A stretch of DNA of 64,000 bases from RPQJ01 sp963698735 (GCA_963698735.1 CAVOSA010000030.1:1-64000); one strand, 5' to 3'; shown: positions 17,438-25,226, counted from the stretch's first letter. The notes: a model not told the origin generated them from the sequence alone. Numbers and translations: made by a program.

Positions 17438-17725
17438 TTACGCAACGTCGAGGAGCGCGTGAGGATTGCGATCGGCAACAAGCAAGAGCGTCCGGGCCGC
17501 GCCAGAGGGCGCCCGTCGGCCTTGCTCCCAGTCCTGCAGCGTTCGCACGGAAACACCGAGCAGCGCTGCAAAGCGTGACTGCGACAGGCCAGTCTTCTCC
17601 CGGATGGAAGCCACGTCGGGCACATTGATGACGCGACCTACTTCTCCGCGCTTCAATTCGCGAAGCCCGTCCAGAATCTCCTGCCCAATATTTCGCTTTG
17701 CCTTACGCATTGTCGACTTCCTCAC
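17438..17725 (-). CDS. XRE-type antitoxin of a type II toxin-antitoxin pair
   Basis: The 95-residue protein has a helix-turn-helix at about residues 41-90 (IREKTGLSQSRFAALLGVSV, TLQDWEQGRRAPSGAA). This is the HigA/MqsA-like arrangement in which a short N-terminal part is followed by the DNA-binding domain. It overlaps the end of the toxin gene by 23 bp, in the toxin-first order of higBA modules. It should neutralise the toxin and repress the operon through the palindrome upstream. Confidence 0.88.
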   Translation of the reverse strand: MRKSTMRKAKRNIGQEILDGLRELKRGEVGRVINVPDVASIREKTGLSQSRFAALLGVSVRTLQDWEQGRRAPSGAARTLLLVADRNPHALLDVA

Positions 17726-18017
17726 GAATCTGCCGCAGGACGTGGGCCGGAATGCTGTCGGCCACGTTCTTCGGGTACATCGTCAGCATCCAGATGATCC
17801 CGTTCGCTCGCCGTACGTAATAGATGATGCGATAGCCACCACGCTTGCCTCGGCCAGGAGCAGCCCAGCGCAACTTGCGGACACCTCCTGAACCGGGGAC
17901 CACGGGGCCGGCCTCTGGATCAGCGATTAGCGCGGACTGCAGCGCCACATACTCGGCATCGGTCAGGTACTCGAGCACCAGCTTGGTGAACGCTCGTGTC
18001 TCGATGAAGCTGAACAT
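17703..18017 (-). CDS. RelE/HigB-family toxin
   Basis: A 104-residue protein of the RelE/ParE superfamily: N-terminal helices (TKLVLEYLTDAEYVALQSAL), then the strand region GGVRKLRWAAPGRGKRGGYR and IIYYVRRANGIIWMLTMYPK. RelE-like members are ribosome-dependent mRNA interferases. The basic residues and the Tyr in YPK fit that activity. The ATG at 18017 is preferred; an upstream TTG (18035) would put the start inside the promoter palindrome. With the promoter seen upstream the transcript would begin at or next to this ATG. Confidence 0.88.
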   Translation of the reverse strand: MFSFIETRAFTKLVLEYLTDAEYVALQSALIADPEAGPVVPGSGGVRKLRWAAPGRGKRGGYRIIYYVRRANGIIWMLTMYPKNVADSIPAHVLRQIREEVDNA

Positions 18018-18023
18018 CTCTGG

Positions 18024-18051
18024 AATATACGGCAATGCCGTATACAGTCAA
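18024..18051 (-). promoter_or_regulatory. Promoter with embedded operator for the toxin-antitoxin operon
   Basis: On the minus strand TTGACT (18051-18046) and TATATT (18029-18024) are separated by 16 bp, a near-consensus sigma-70 promoter. A perfect 19-bp palindrome with 9-bp arms (TATACGGCA, centre A, TGCCGTATA; 18026-18044) covers the spacer and most of the -10 box. This fits repression by the antitoxin or the complex. The predicted transcription start is at about 18017, the A of the toxin ATG. Confidence 0.75.
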
Positions 18052-18200
18052 GCTCGCGGAGGCAGGAAAATAGATCAGCGCGAATGACCGGAAGTGGCCG
18101 ATTTTCCCCGTTCGTCGAACGGCCGGTTCAAGAATACTTTAGCCGGCAGCCGGCGGGTTAGCGACCGTCGCTCGAGCCGGTCGCTCCCCGGCCGGCCGAG

Positions 18201-18818
18201 CTACACCTCCGTTTGCTCGTAAATCTCCAGGGCGTCATCGACCTCGATGCCGAGGTACCGAACCGTGCTTTCGAGCTTGGTGTGCCCGAGCAGGAGCTGC
18301 ACCGCCCGCAGGTTCCGGGTACGCCGGTAGATCAGGGTGGGCTTGGCCCTTCGCATTGAATGGGTGCCGTAGGCGGCCGGATCCAGCCCGATTGAGCTCA
18401 CCCACAACCCGACAATCCGCGCGTACTGCCGAGTCGAGAGGTGCGGGGATGCCGAAACGCGGCTGGGGAATAGGAACTGTTCCGGCGTCAGTCGACCCCC
18501 CGCGATCCAGGCGCTGACCGCGTCCCGGGTCTGCTCAGTAATTTCGAACTGGACCGGGCGTTGGGTCTTCTTCTGCATGACGATCGCACGGGAGGCGACC
18601 CGACTGCCCTGGACGACATCGTGGACGCGCAGCCCAACCAGATCGCAACCGCGCAACTTGCTGTCGATGGCCAGGTTGAACAGGGCAAGGTCGCGCAGTT
18701 TGTGGCCGAGCTGGAGCCTGATCCGGATCGCCCAGATTTCCTTGGGCTTCAGCGGCGGTTTCTGGCCGAGCAGTTTGCCTTTGTTCCACGGGCCGCAGCG
18801 ATGTTCGACGGTATCCAT
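18201..18818 (-). CDS. Minimal tyrosine recombinase (integrase)
   Basis: At 205 residues it is only a catalytic domain. The active-site set is complete: Arg in KLRGCDLVGLR, the Lys segment MQKKTQRP, HSMRR, LLGHTKLEST and the nucleophile Tyr in VRYLG. The start at 18818 has a strong Shine-Dalgarno (AAGGGAG, 7 bases upstream). The frame continues open upstream into a decayed recombinase, which is not part of this gene. No SAM-like core-binding domain is seen, so it may need a partner or bind DNA differently. It is divergent from nothing obvious and has no clear att sites. Confidence 0.88.
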   Translation of the reverse strand: MDTVEHRCGPWNKGKLLGQKPPLKPKEIWAIRIRLQLGHKLRDLALFNLAIDSKLRGCDLVGLRVHDVVQGSRVASRAIVMQKKTQRPVQFEITEQTRDAVSAWIAGGRLTPEQFLFPSRVSASPHLSTRQYARIVGLWVSSIGLDPAAYGTHSMRRAKPTLIYRRTRNLRAVQLLLGHTKLESTVRYLGIEVDDALEIYEQTEV

Positions 18819-18869
18819 GTGACTCTCCCTTGAGCTGAAGGGAGTCACATGATCCACGCCCCAAATCAG

Positions 18870-19165
18870 TATCCGCTCCACCTCATCCAGCGACACTTGA
18901 TCGTCCCGCCGGTCATACAGCCCGGTGGTGCGCGCGGACTCATGATTCGCCATGCGCGGCAAGGCGCGGTGCGTCGCCCATGGCAGGATCCCTGGGCGAA
19001 CGCCCGCCGGCGGATCATCCGATACACGTCGGCCTGGGAGAGGGCATTCTCAGTCAGCTCGCCAGTACGAGCCCGCGTACTGCGAAACAGCCAGCCCTTC
19101 GGTTCGTCAGCGAGACCAGCCGTAACACACCTGCGTTGTCCACCGCACCGACAAGCGGGAGACGG
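18870..19165 (-). pseudogene. Remnant of a second tyrosine recombinase
   Basis: Fragments in three frames match the end of a phage-type integrase. In order they are a segment with GAVDNAGVLRLVSLTNRRAG, then in another frame ELTENALSQADVYRMIRRRA, then MANHESARTTGLYDRRDDQ with SLDEVERI. The conserved HxxR region between them is lost or scrambled. The last piece is by chance in frame with the intact integrase gene. Family identity comes from the recurring NHES-RTT-LYDR-DEVERI pattern of such integrases. Confidence 0.7.
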
Positions 19166-19376
19166 TCTCGGATACTGTCTCTACCGCGTCGGGTCATGGC
19201 GGCAGGGCAGCAGCCCTTGCTTCGGATGCGCTCTTGGCGACTGTACGTGTGGTTCACGTGCATGAGACTCCGCGCAACTCCAAGCAATTCGCCCCACCGC
19301 TTGTCGTTGTGCATCCGCACGCGTGCTTCACGGTCGATTATGACGTGATCATTCGGAACATTCATTGGAGACGAAG

Positions 19377-19907
19377 ATGACTAGCACCACTCTGGAACGC
19401 GAACGGAACAAGACTGCGAACCCGCCTCCGACCCCGGGTCCGCTCGGCGCGCATCCGGTTGGAACCGGGCTCGGCGCGGCGGCCGGTGGTGCCGCTGCGG
19501 GCGCACTGGCGGGAACGGTGGTGGGCCCGGTGGGCACGGTGATCGGCGCGGTGGCAGGCGCCGTGGCCGGCGGTGTCGCTGGCAACCAGATCGCCAAAGC
19601 AATCGACCCCAGCGCCGAGGAAGCGTACTGGCGCACGAACTATTCGAGTCGGCCCTACGTCACCCGCGGGGCCTCCTTTGACGAGTACGGCCCCGCCTAC
19701 CGCTACGGTGTCGATGCGTACGGACGCCACGATGGCCGCTCGTTCGAACAGGCGGAACCCGAGCTGATGCGCGATTGGGACCGCGTCAAAGGCACGTCCA
19801 GGTTGACGTGGGAGAACGCCAAGCACGCGACCCGTGACGCCTGGCAGCACGTCAGCGACTTCGTTGAACGCGCGACGCCTGGGGATTCTGATCGCGACGG
19901 GAAGTAA
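19377..19907 (+). CDS. Glycine-zipper protein of unknown function
   Basis: A 176-residue protein with a Gly/Ala-rich hydrophobic stretch at about residues 28-75 (GTGLGAAAGGAAAGALAGTV and following), the pattern of glycine-zipper membrane segments. A polar, aromatic C-terminal half follows (EEAYWRTNYSSRPYVTRG; LTWENAKHATRDAWQHVSDF). Similar proteins are found in many proteobacteria next to stress genes such as CsbD. Start at 19377 has GGAGACGAAG upstream. No signal peptide is obvious. Function unknown. Confidence 0.75.
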   Translation: MTSTTLERERNKTANPPPTPGPLGAHPVGTGLGAAAGGAAAGALAGTVVGPVGTVIGAVAGAVAGGVAGNQIAKAIDPSAEEAYWRTNYSSRPYVTRGASFDEYGPAYRYGVDAYGRHDGRSFEQAEPELMRDWDRVKGTSRLTWENAKHATRDAWQHVSDFVERATPGDSDRDGK

Positions 19908-19958
19908 GTCGAGACCGGCCGGCCCCGCGGGACCGCGATCTGACGACTGAGCAGGAAC

Positions 19959-20011
19959 CATCGAGTGGACGCGCGACTCCGGCGCACGCCGGATCAAGAG
20001 TCCACTCGGTG
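19959..20011. other. Two-step hairpin in a 359-bp gene-free stretch
   Basis: The outer stem pairs 19959-19970 with 20000-20011 (12 pairs, one G-U; core CGAGTGGAC/GTCCACTCG). The inner stem is TCCGGCG-CA-CGCCGGA (19978-19993). It follows the glycine-zipper gene by 50 bp and has no U-run. It could be a terminator-like or regulatory RNA structure. The rest of 19908-20266 shows nothing I can name. Confidence 0.5.
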
Positions 20012-20266
20012 TCTCGCTGGGAAGCCTTGGTCGCCGTTTGCTGCCTGTCGCCATTGACGGCACACCCTGGCGCCACTTCCCGCAACCGTCCGCCCTCGCC
20101 CCGACCATCAACTCCACTCAACCACCGGCAACCGATACCGTGAAAGAAGGGGTGGCCCAGGAGGCATCCTTGCCCGGCCTCCCCGGCGTACCGACCTGTG
20201 GGGCCGGAAAGCGTTTAAGATCGGTTGGTTGCCAACCACGCTGTCGTGAACAACGAGGAGTTGGTC

Positions 20267-21286
20267 GTGGGAGAAGCCCGATTCTTTCACCTTGTGCCGG
20301 ACGGTGGGCTCGAAGCGTTGCCTTCGCTCGAAGCCGCGCTCGGCGCGCTCGCAGCGGACGGCTACGTCTGGCTCGACTATGTCGATCCGACGCGTGCGCA
20401 ACTCGATGCGCTCGTCGGCCCGCTCGGCATCCACTCGCTTTCGATCGAAGATTGTTTCGACGATCAGCAGGTGCCCAAGATCGACCTTTTCCCCGACAAT
20501 ACCTTCGTTCTCGTCAACAGCTACGGCTACGGCGAGCGGCGGCTGGCGACCGACGAAATGGACTTCTTTCTCGGGAAGAATTATCTCGTTTCGGTCAGCG
20601 GCCGCGGGAACACGGACCGCGGCTTTCACGGGCGGCTCGAAGAGCGGGTGCGCCAGGAACTGGGCACCGCGCGCAAAGGGCCGGACTTCCTGTTGCACAC
20701 GATCCTCGACTTCGCGGTCGACGGGAAATTCGGCGCGATCGCAGCGCTGGAGGACGACATCAACGCCGCCGAGGAGGCAATGCTAGCCGACGCGCCCGCG
20801 TTCAACCTGCAGGACCTGATGCACCTGCGACGGGCGCTGCTCGCGCTGCGCAAAGGCCTTTATCACGAACGTGAAGTCCTGATTAAGATCTGCAGGCGAG
20901 ACTGTCCTTTCATCACAGAAGCCGCGATCTACTACTTCCGTGACATCTACGACCATCTCGCGAAATTCTTCGAGCTCATCGAGATGAACCGCGACATCGT
21001 GACCAGCCTCACCGAGATGTACCTGTCGCTGATCAACAACCAGATGGCCCGGGCGGCGAACCGCACAAACCGCACGGTGCGGCGCCTGACGCTGATCACG
21101 ACCATCTTCATGCCGTTGACGCTGATCGCCGGTGTCGGCGGCATGTCGGAATGGAGCATGATGACGGGCCCTCAGAACTGGCGCACAGCCTACCCAGCGT
21201 TCATCGCGGGGATGGCCGTGATCGGCGCGATCAACTACTTCCTGCTGCGCTGGATCGAGAGCCGCCACCCGGACCGGCTCGACTAA
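20267..21286 (+). CDS. CorA-family metal transporter with altered GMN motif
   Basis: The 339-residue protein has the CorA cytosolic domain (LDYVDPTRAQLDALVGPLGI, SIEDCFDDQQVPKID), the long stalk helix and two C-terminal TM helices. The pore signature is GMS (GVGGMSEWSM) in place of the usual GMN, so the ion-selectivity Asn is missing. GTG at 20267 is preferred because GAGGAG lies six bases before it; an upstream TTG at 20225 lacks this. Mg2+ or another divalent cation is the likely substrate, or the protein may differ in function. Confidence 0.88.
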   Translation: MGEARFFHLVPDGGLEALPSLEAALGALAADGYVWLDYVDPTRAQLDALVGPLGIHSLSIEDCFDDQQVPKIDLFPDNTFVLVNSYGYGERRLATDEMDFFLGKNYLVSVSGRGNTDRGFHGRLEERVRQELGTARKGPDFLLHTILDFAVDGKFGAIAALEDDINAAEEAMLADAPAFNLQDLMHLRRALLALRKGLYHEREVLIKICRRDCPFITEAAIYYFRDIYDHLAKFFELIEMNRDIVTSLTEMYLSLINNQMARAANRTNRTVRRLTLITTIFMPLTLIAGVGGMSEWSMMTGPQNWRTAYPAFIAGMAVIGAINYFLLRWIESRHPDRLD

Positions 21287-21698
21287 GGCCGGCGCCTTCG
21301 AATCCATCGTGCCACCGTACGGAATCTTCCCGACTCCTCGGGTCGGCCCATCGGCCAAGCCGGGACTTCGCCAACCGGGGGCCAGGCATCCAGGCGCCTG
21401 CAGCACCAGCAGAGCGATTAGAACCGACACTATTGGAGGCGCCATCGGGCCCCCGAACGCCATGTTCGCAATGGGCGCAGGCCGCGTGGCTGCTTCAAGG
21501 CGGGCGCAAGCCGTACTGGCGCGGCACAATCACCTCAGCAACGCATGAGTTTGCCGCCCAGTAGTTGGAAGTGCTGCGTGTCTGGCCATAGGTAGCAACC
21601 ATAAGGGTCGTGCAGACACCGACCAAACGCGACTACATCAGTTTTCGCAGCCTTGATCCCGCTTCATCCATGCAGCATTTGGTTCCCTTGGCGATTGG

Positions 21699-22010
21699 TT
21701 TCAGCGGCAGGCCATCGTCGAAAACTGCAGCAACACCCTGATTCTCAGATGCTCCGCATCGGAGAAGGGCGGCACCGCCAGGTTCGCGAGCAAACTCATT
21801 GGCGAACGTGAAGTCATCCGGCCGACGGTGTCACGCACGCGGAAAGGTGGATTCTTCGCCGAACCTGGCCACAGTGTCAGTCGCGGCGAACAGCACGCCA
21901 CCGAGACCACAGTACTCGCAGCCGAGATCGAACAGCTGCCAGATTCAAGTGGCTATTTGAAGTTCGCTAGCTACGGCGCATGGCTGCGCGTCAAGCTCTC
22001 ACTGCCGTGA
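21699..22010 (+). pseudogene. C-terminal remnant of a TraD/VirD4-like coupling protein
   Basis: An open frame of 103 residues without a start of its own contains QAIVENCSNTLILRCSASEK, GGTARFASKLIGEREVIRPT and EIEQLPDSSGYLKFAS. This is the pattern of the last third of type IV coupling ATPases (TraD/TraG group). The ATPase part with the Walker motifs is absent. It marks a former conjugative or integrative element. The 410 bp before it (21287-21698) contain nothing else that I can assign. Confidence 0.65.
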
Positions 22011-22179
22011 AAGCTGTTCACATCACAACCGCGCCCCTCGCAAGACCCGCCGCCGATCAACGGCGGCATCGGAGGACACGGTCCGCCAGGGCCGTGTCGA
22101 GGTCCGAAGGACCGTCCACAATCCCTGATCCTCTCCGCCCACAGGAATCGCGGGAACGGTGGCCCGAAGTCAGGCCGCG

Positions 22180-22410
22180 TTACTTCTTTTTTGCCGCTTT
22201 CTTCTTCCCGATCTTCTTCGCAGCCTTCTTCTTCGTGGCCTTCAGTTTCTGCTTGACGTCGCCAAACTTCGCCTGCGCCTTCCCGCGAGTCTTCAGAGCC
22301 TTGCCCTTTGCCTGCAACTCTTTGTTGCCCACGAGTTTGCCGGCGGCTTCCTTGATCTTGCCCTTCACTTCTTTCACGCGGCCTTGAATCTGGTCTTTGT
22401 AAACGGTCAC
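22180..22410 (-). CDS. CsbD-family stress protein with Lys-rich tail
   Basis: From GTG 22410 the protein has 76 residues. The CsbD pattern is visible: QIQGRVKEVKGKIKEAAGKL and KELQAKGKALKTRGKAQAKFG. It ends in a Lys/Ala tail (KKAAKKIGKKKAAKKK) longer than usual, which could bind nucleic acid. The start is supported by CAGGAG six bases before the GTG; longer frames add an Arg/Ser-rich stretch that looks non-coding. CsbD proteins are abundant general-stress proteins of unknown biochemical role. Confidence 0.85.
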   Translation of the reverse strand: MTVYKDQIQGRVKEVKGKIKEAAGKLVGNKELQAKGKALKTRGKAQAKFGDVKQKLKATKKKAAKKIGKKKAAKKK

Positions 22411-22666
22411 GACTTGCTCCTGAATCGGTACGCCGGCAACCGGCCGGAACGTCACACTGGGGGATTCGAAAAAACGAGGTCTGACACCTGAGGATCTTCG
22501 CATCGAGTGCCTTTGGATGTTTGGACCGGCGCTCGCATGTCGTCAATACGTCGAGATACAGTCACGGCGCCGCCAGCCACGAGAACCATTTCAACCAGCC
22601 AGGATGCCGGCATACCGTGCGGTGCCAGCCCGCCCGCCCGGAAAGGAGACGGTCAACGGCGAAAGC

Positions 22667-22679
22667 CGACCCGAAGCGG
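22667..22679 (-). repeat. Stop-proximal repeat core, copy 6
   Basis: CGACCCGAAGCGG, 20 nt beyond the stop of the VOC gene ending at 22700. The flank AGACGGTCAACGGCGAAAGC makes this the copy most like copy 1, eight kilobases away. Confidence 0.7.
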
Positions 22680-22699
22680 ACACATTAGGGTCGTAGAGT

Positions 22700-23269
22700 T
22701 CAGATCAAGCCATGGGAAGCGGGAATAGGTGATGGCTTCCCGTCGGGACGTGCTGTCAACTCGGCTTCGCTGGCACCCGCGCGGTAACGTGCCAGCAGCG
22801 CCTCAGGGTCCACTTCGACCCCGACAGGATTTTTTGCAAACGCCTCACTACGCATGTAGTCGAAGGCGTCTTCGGAATTGCAGGACTCAACCTGAAGCTC
22901 GATTCGGTTGCCGTCCGGATCCTGGTAGTAAAAAGAAAGTGTGAAGCCGTGATGAACTGGCCAGTAGGGGGTGAGGCCCTGTTCCCTGAGTCTGGCGTAG
23001 GTCTCGAGCAGGTCCGCCGCTGAGGCGTAGGTGTAGGCAATGTGATTGACGCCGATCTCGCCGGGGCCTGAAACCGCTGGCGTGTCAGGCTTCAGCACAT
23101 CGAGATTGGCGATGGCGAAACGATGGCTTTCATCGTCATAAGTCAGGAAGGCAAGGGCGGGGTTCCCATGCACGACCTCTGCACCGAATACGTTGCTATA
23201 CCAGGCCTTCATTTCCTCAAAGCGACGCGTCATGAATACAACATGCGAAAAGGTTGGGGGCGTTGCCAT
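22700..23269 (-). CDS. VOC-family (glyoxalase/dioxygenase superfamily) protein
   Basis: The 189-residue protein has two beta-alpha-beta-beta-beta modules. Likely metal ligands are His9 (SHVVFMT), the His in VNHIAYTY or HHGFTLSFYY, and Glu in DPDGNRIELQVE. The overall pattern resembles extradiol-dioxygenase-like VOC proteins. Substrate unknown. The gene looks like part of the array: a shared repeat core follows its stop and a CTGGCCGAT motif lies 38 bp upstream of its start. It could have been acquired with the block. Confidence 0.85.
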   Translation of the reverse strand: MATPPTFSHVVFMTRRFEEMKAWYSNVFGAEVVHGNPALAFLTYDDESHRFAIANLDVLKPDTPAVSGPGEIGVNHIAYTYASAADLLETYARLREQGLTPYWPVHHGFTLSFYYQDPDGNRIELQVESCNSEDAFDYMRSEAFAKNPVGVEVDPEALLARYRAGASEAELTARPDGKPSPIPASHGLI

Positions 23270-23428
23270 ACTTGTACTTCCTTTCGCTTGAGATCAATGA
23301 CCGTTCCTGGCCGATAGCGCCAGTGCGGCTAGGTCCGCTTTCTACCTGCATACCTCGCGCCGGCCAACACGATTCGGCCGCAGAACCTAGTCATTAGCGA
23401 TTAGTGAACAGGGGCCAGTGCCCACTAA

Positions 23429-23776
23429 TCACTTCTTCAGCAGGTCGGTGGCGTCGAGGCCGAGGCGCTCGATCGTCAACAGCACGCGGGGCCATTCCGT
23501 CGCGAGGAATTTCTCGCGCTCGTCCCGCATCAGGCTCACGCGGGCACCGGTCGTGACGAACATGCCGCGGCCGCGACGCTTCTCGACCAGGCCCTCGTCG
23601 ACCAGTTGCTGGTAACCCTTGAGCACGGTCAGGGGATTGAGCGTGTGCTCGGCGGCGACGCTGCGGACGGACGGCAGCGCGTCGCCTTCAGCGAGCGTGC
23701 CTTCGAGGATCATCGCCACGACCTTGTCGCGGAGCTGACGATAGATCGGCTGGTTGTCGTTCCAGTGGGAGTCCAT
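23429..23776 (-). CDS. GntR-family regulator, YtrA subfamily
   Basis: Short (115 residues) regulator with a winged helix-turn-helix: QPIYRQLRDKVVAMILEGTL, then GDALPSVRSVAAEHTLNPLT and EGLVEKRRGRGMFV. The C-terminal part is only about 40 residues, as in YtrA-type regulators that usually control ABC transporters. No ABC genes are adjacent. It follows a tiny membrane-protein gene, and a perfect 22-bp palindrome lies upstream of both, the probable operator. Confidence 0.9.
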   Translation of the reverse strand: MDSHWNDNQPIYRQLRDKVVAMILEGTLAEGDALPSVRSVAAEHTLNPLTVLKGYQQLVDEGLVEKRRGRGMFVTTGARVSLMRDEREKFLATEWPRVLLTIERLGLDATDLLKK

Positions 23777-23844
23777 GCCTGGTTTGCGCTTGGGCCTAGG
23801 TGGTGCGCTGCTCTACTGTAGCAGAACACCGCGTACGGTCCGGT

Positions 23845-24006
23845 TCAGAGGTAAGCAGCCCGTACATCGCCCTTGGTTGCGTGCGCATCGAGGGCCGGCG
23901 GCGCGATGGCCTGATCCGCCACCGGCCTCGATGCGACCGCATACCCAGCAATCAACCAGGCTACTGCCGAAAGTCCCGCAATCCAGAACCTGTCCGACAT
24001 CCGCAT
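23845..24006 (-). CDS. Tiny single-pass membrane protein
   Basis: A 53-residue reading frame starts MRMSDRFWIAGLSAVAWLIA and has one hydrophobic helix (residues 8-25), then a Pro/Ala-rich periplasmic-looking tail ending AAYL. It lies between the 22-bp palindrome and the GntR gene on the same strand, with 68 bp to the latter. Two further in-frame ATG codons occur within 9 bp upstream and downstream, so the exact start is open. No family is recognised. Its position suggests co-transcription with the regulator. Confidence 0.6.
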   Translation of the reverse strand: MRMSDRFWIAGLSAVAWLIAGYAVASRPVADQAIAPPALDAHATKGDVRAAYL

Positions 24007-24039
24007 GGTGATCATCTCATCCGTGAGCGGGCTTCCATG

Positions 24040-24061
24040 GTGTTGTAGTTAACTACAACAC
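24040..24061. promoter_or_regulatory. Perfect 22-bp palindrome, probable GntR operator
   Basis: GTGTTGTAGTTAACTACAAC and the final AC form a perfect palindrome with no spacer. It is 34 bp upstream of the tiny membrane-protein gene and 165 bp upstream of mdh, which runs the other way. Symmetry and length fit a GntR dimer site. Confidence 0.7.
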
Positions 24062-24226
24062 TAAACTAAATGCAAGCCCGTTTGTCCTTCACGACGTCGG
24101 GCAGACCCCGCTTTCTGGCATGGGCTGCTTTGCAGCGCGTTAAAATGCTGTATCCCGAGCCTGCGCGACGGGTGACGAAACCTGCTGCGGACGGCCCGGG
24201 CCCCGAAAACACCAGAGAGAACCCCC

Positions 24227-25204
24227 ATGAAGACTCCCGTCAACGTCGCCATCACCGGCGCCGCGGGCCAGATCGGCTACGCGCTGGCGTTCAGAGTGGC
24301 CTCGGGCCAGATGCTCGGACCCGACCAGCCGGTCAACCTGCACCTGCTCGAAATCACGCCGGCCCTCGGTGCGCTGCAGGGCGTCGTCATGGAATTGAAC
24401 GACTGCGCGTTCCCGACCCTGAACAAGATCGTGGCAACGGACGACGCCAAGGTCGCATTCAAGGATTGCCACGCCGCGCTGCTCGTCGGCGCACGCCCGC
24501 GCGGTCCGGGCATGGAACGCAAGGACCTGCTGCTCGCCAACGCGCAGATCTTTTCGGCGCAGGGCAAGGCGCTCGACGCGGTCGCGGACCGCAAGGTGCG
24601 CGTGCTCGTCGTCGGCAATCCCGCGAACACCAACTCGCTGATCGCGATGAAGAACGCACCGAGCCTCGATCCGAAGCGCTTCACCGCGATGGTCCGTCTC
24701 GATCACAACCGCGCGCTGTCGCAGCTCGCGGAGAAGACGGGCACGCACGTGACCGACCTGAAGAAGGTCATCATCTGGGGCAACCACTCGGCAACACAGT
24801 ATCCCGACCTCCACCATGCGACGGTCGCAGGCAAGCCCGCGCTCTCGCTGGTCGACCAGGCCTGGTACAAGGACACGTTCATTCCCGTCGTGCAGCAGCG
24901 CGGCGCGGCAATCATCAAGGCGCGTGGTGCATCGTCTGCTGCATCGGCTGCGTCATCCGCGATCGACCATATCCGTGACTGGGCGCTCGGCACTCCGTCC
25001 GGCGACTGGGTCTCGATGGGCGTGCCGTCGGACGGCAGCTACGGCATTCCTGAAGGAGTGATCTACGGTTTCCCCGTGACCTGCAGCGGCGGCAAGTACG
25101 AGATCGTGCAGGGCCTCGCGGTCAACGAGTTCAGCCGCGCGCGCATGGACGCGACCCACAAGGAACTGCTCGAGGAGCGCGACGGGGTCAAGGACCTGAT
25201 CTGA
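24227..25204 (+). CDS. mdh: Malate dehydrogenase
   Basis: The 325-residue enzyme begins with the NAD-binding motif VAITGAAGQIGYAL and has VVGNPANTNS and the catalytic region MVRLDHNRALSQLA with His in IIWGNHSATQYPDL. These identify the cytosolic-type (Mdh/LDH-like group II) malate dehydrogenase found in many proteobacteria. It interconverts malate and oxaloacetate with NAD. An Ala/Ser repeat (GASSAASAASSA) is inserted around residue 237. A hairpin terminator follows. Confidence 0.95.
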   Translation: MKTPVNVAITGAAGQIGYALAFRVASGQMLGPDQPVNLHLLEITPALGALQGVVMELNDCAFPTLNKIVATDDAKVAFKDCHAALLVGARPRGPGMERKDLLLANAQIFSAQGKALDAVADRKVRVLVVGNPANTNSLIAMKNAPSLDPKRFTAMVRLDHNRALSQLAEKTGTHVTDLKKVIIWGNHSATQYPDLHHATVAGKPALSLVDQAWYKDTFIPVVQQRGAAIIKARGASSAASAASSAIDHIRDWALGTPSGDWVSMGVPSDGSYGIPEGVIYGFPVTCSGGKYEIVQGLAVNEFSRARMDATHKELLEERDGVKDLI

Positions 25205-25226
25205 CCGTCCACTGACGCGACCACAG

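Noticed and set aside
19365..19376. Upstream TTG start for the glycine-zipper gene
   Set aside because: The ATG at 19377 has GGAG in front of it.
14200..23300. Classical integron with attC sites
   Set aside because: No IntI-type integrase with its extra domain and no attI were seen; standard attC core triplets were not found. I report the repeat only as cassette-like.
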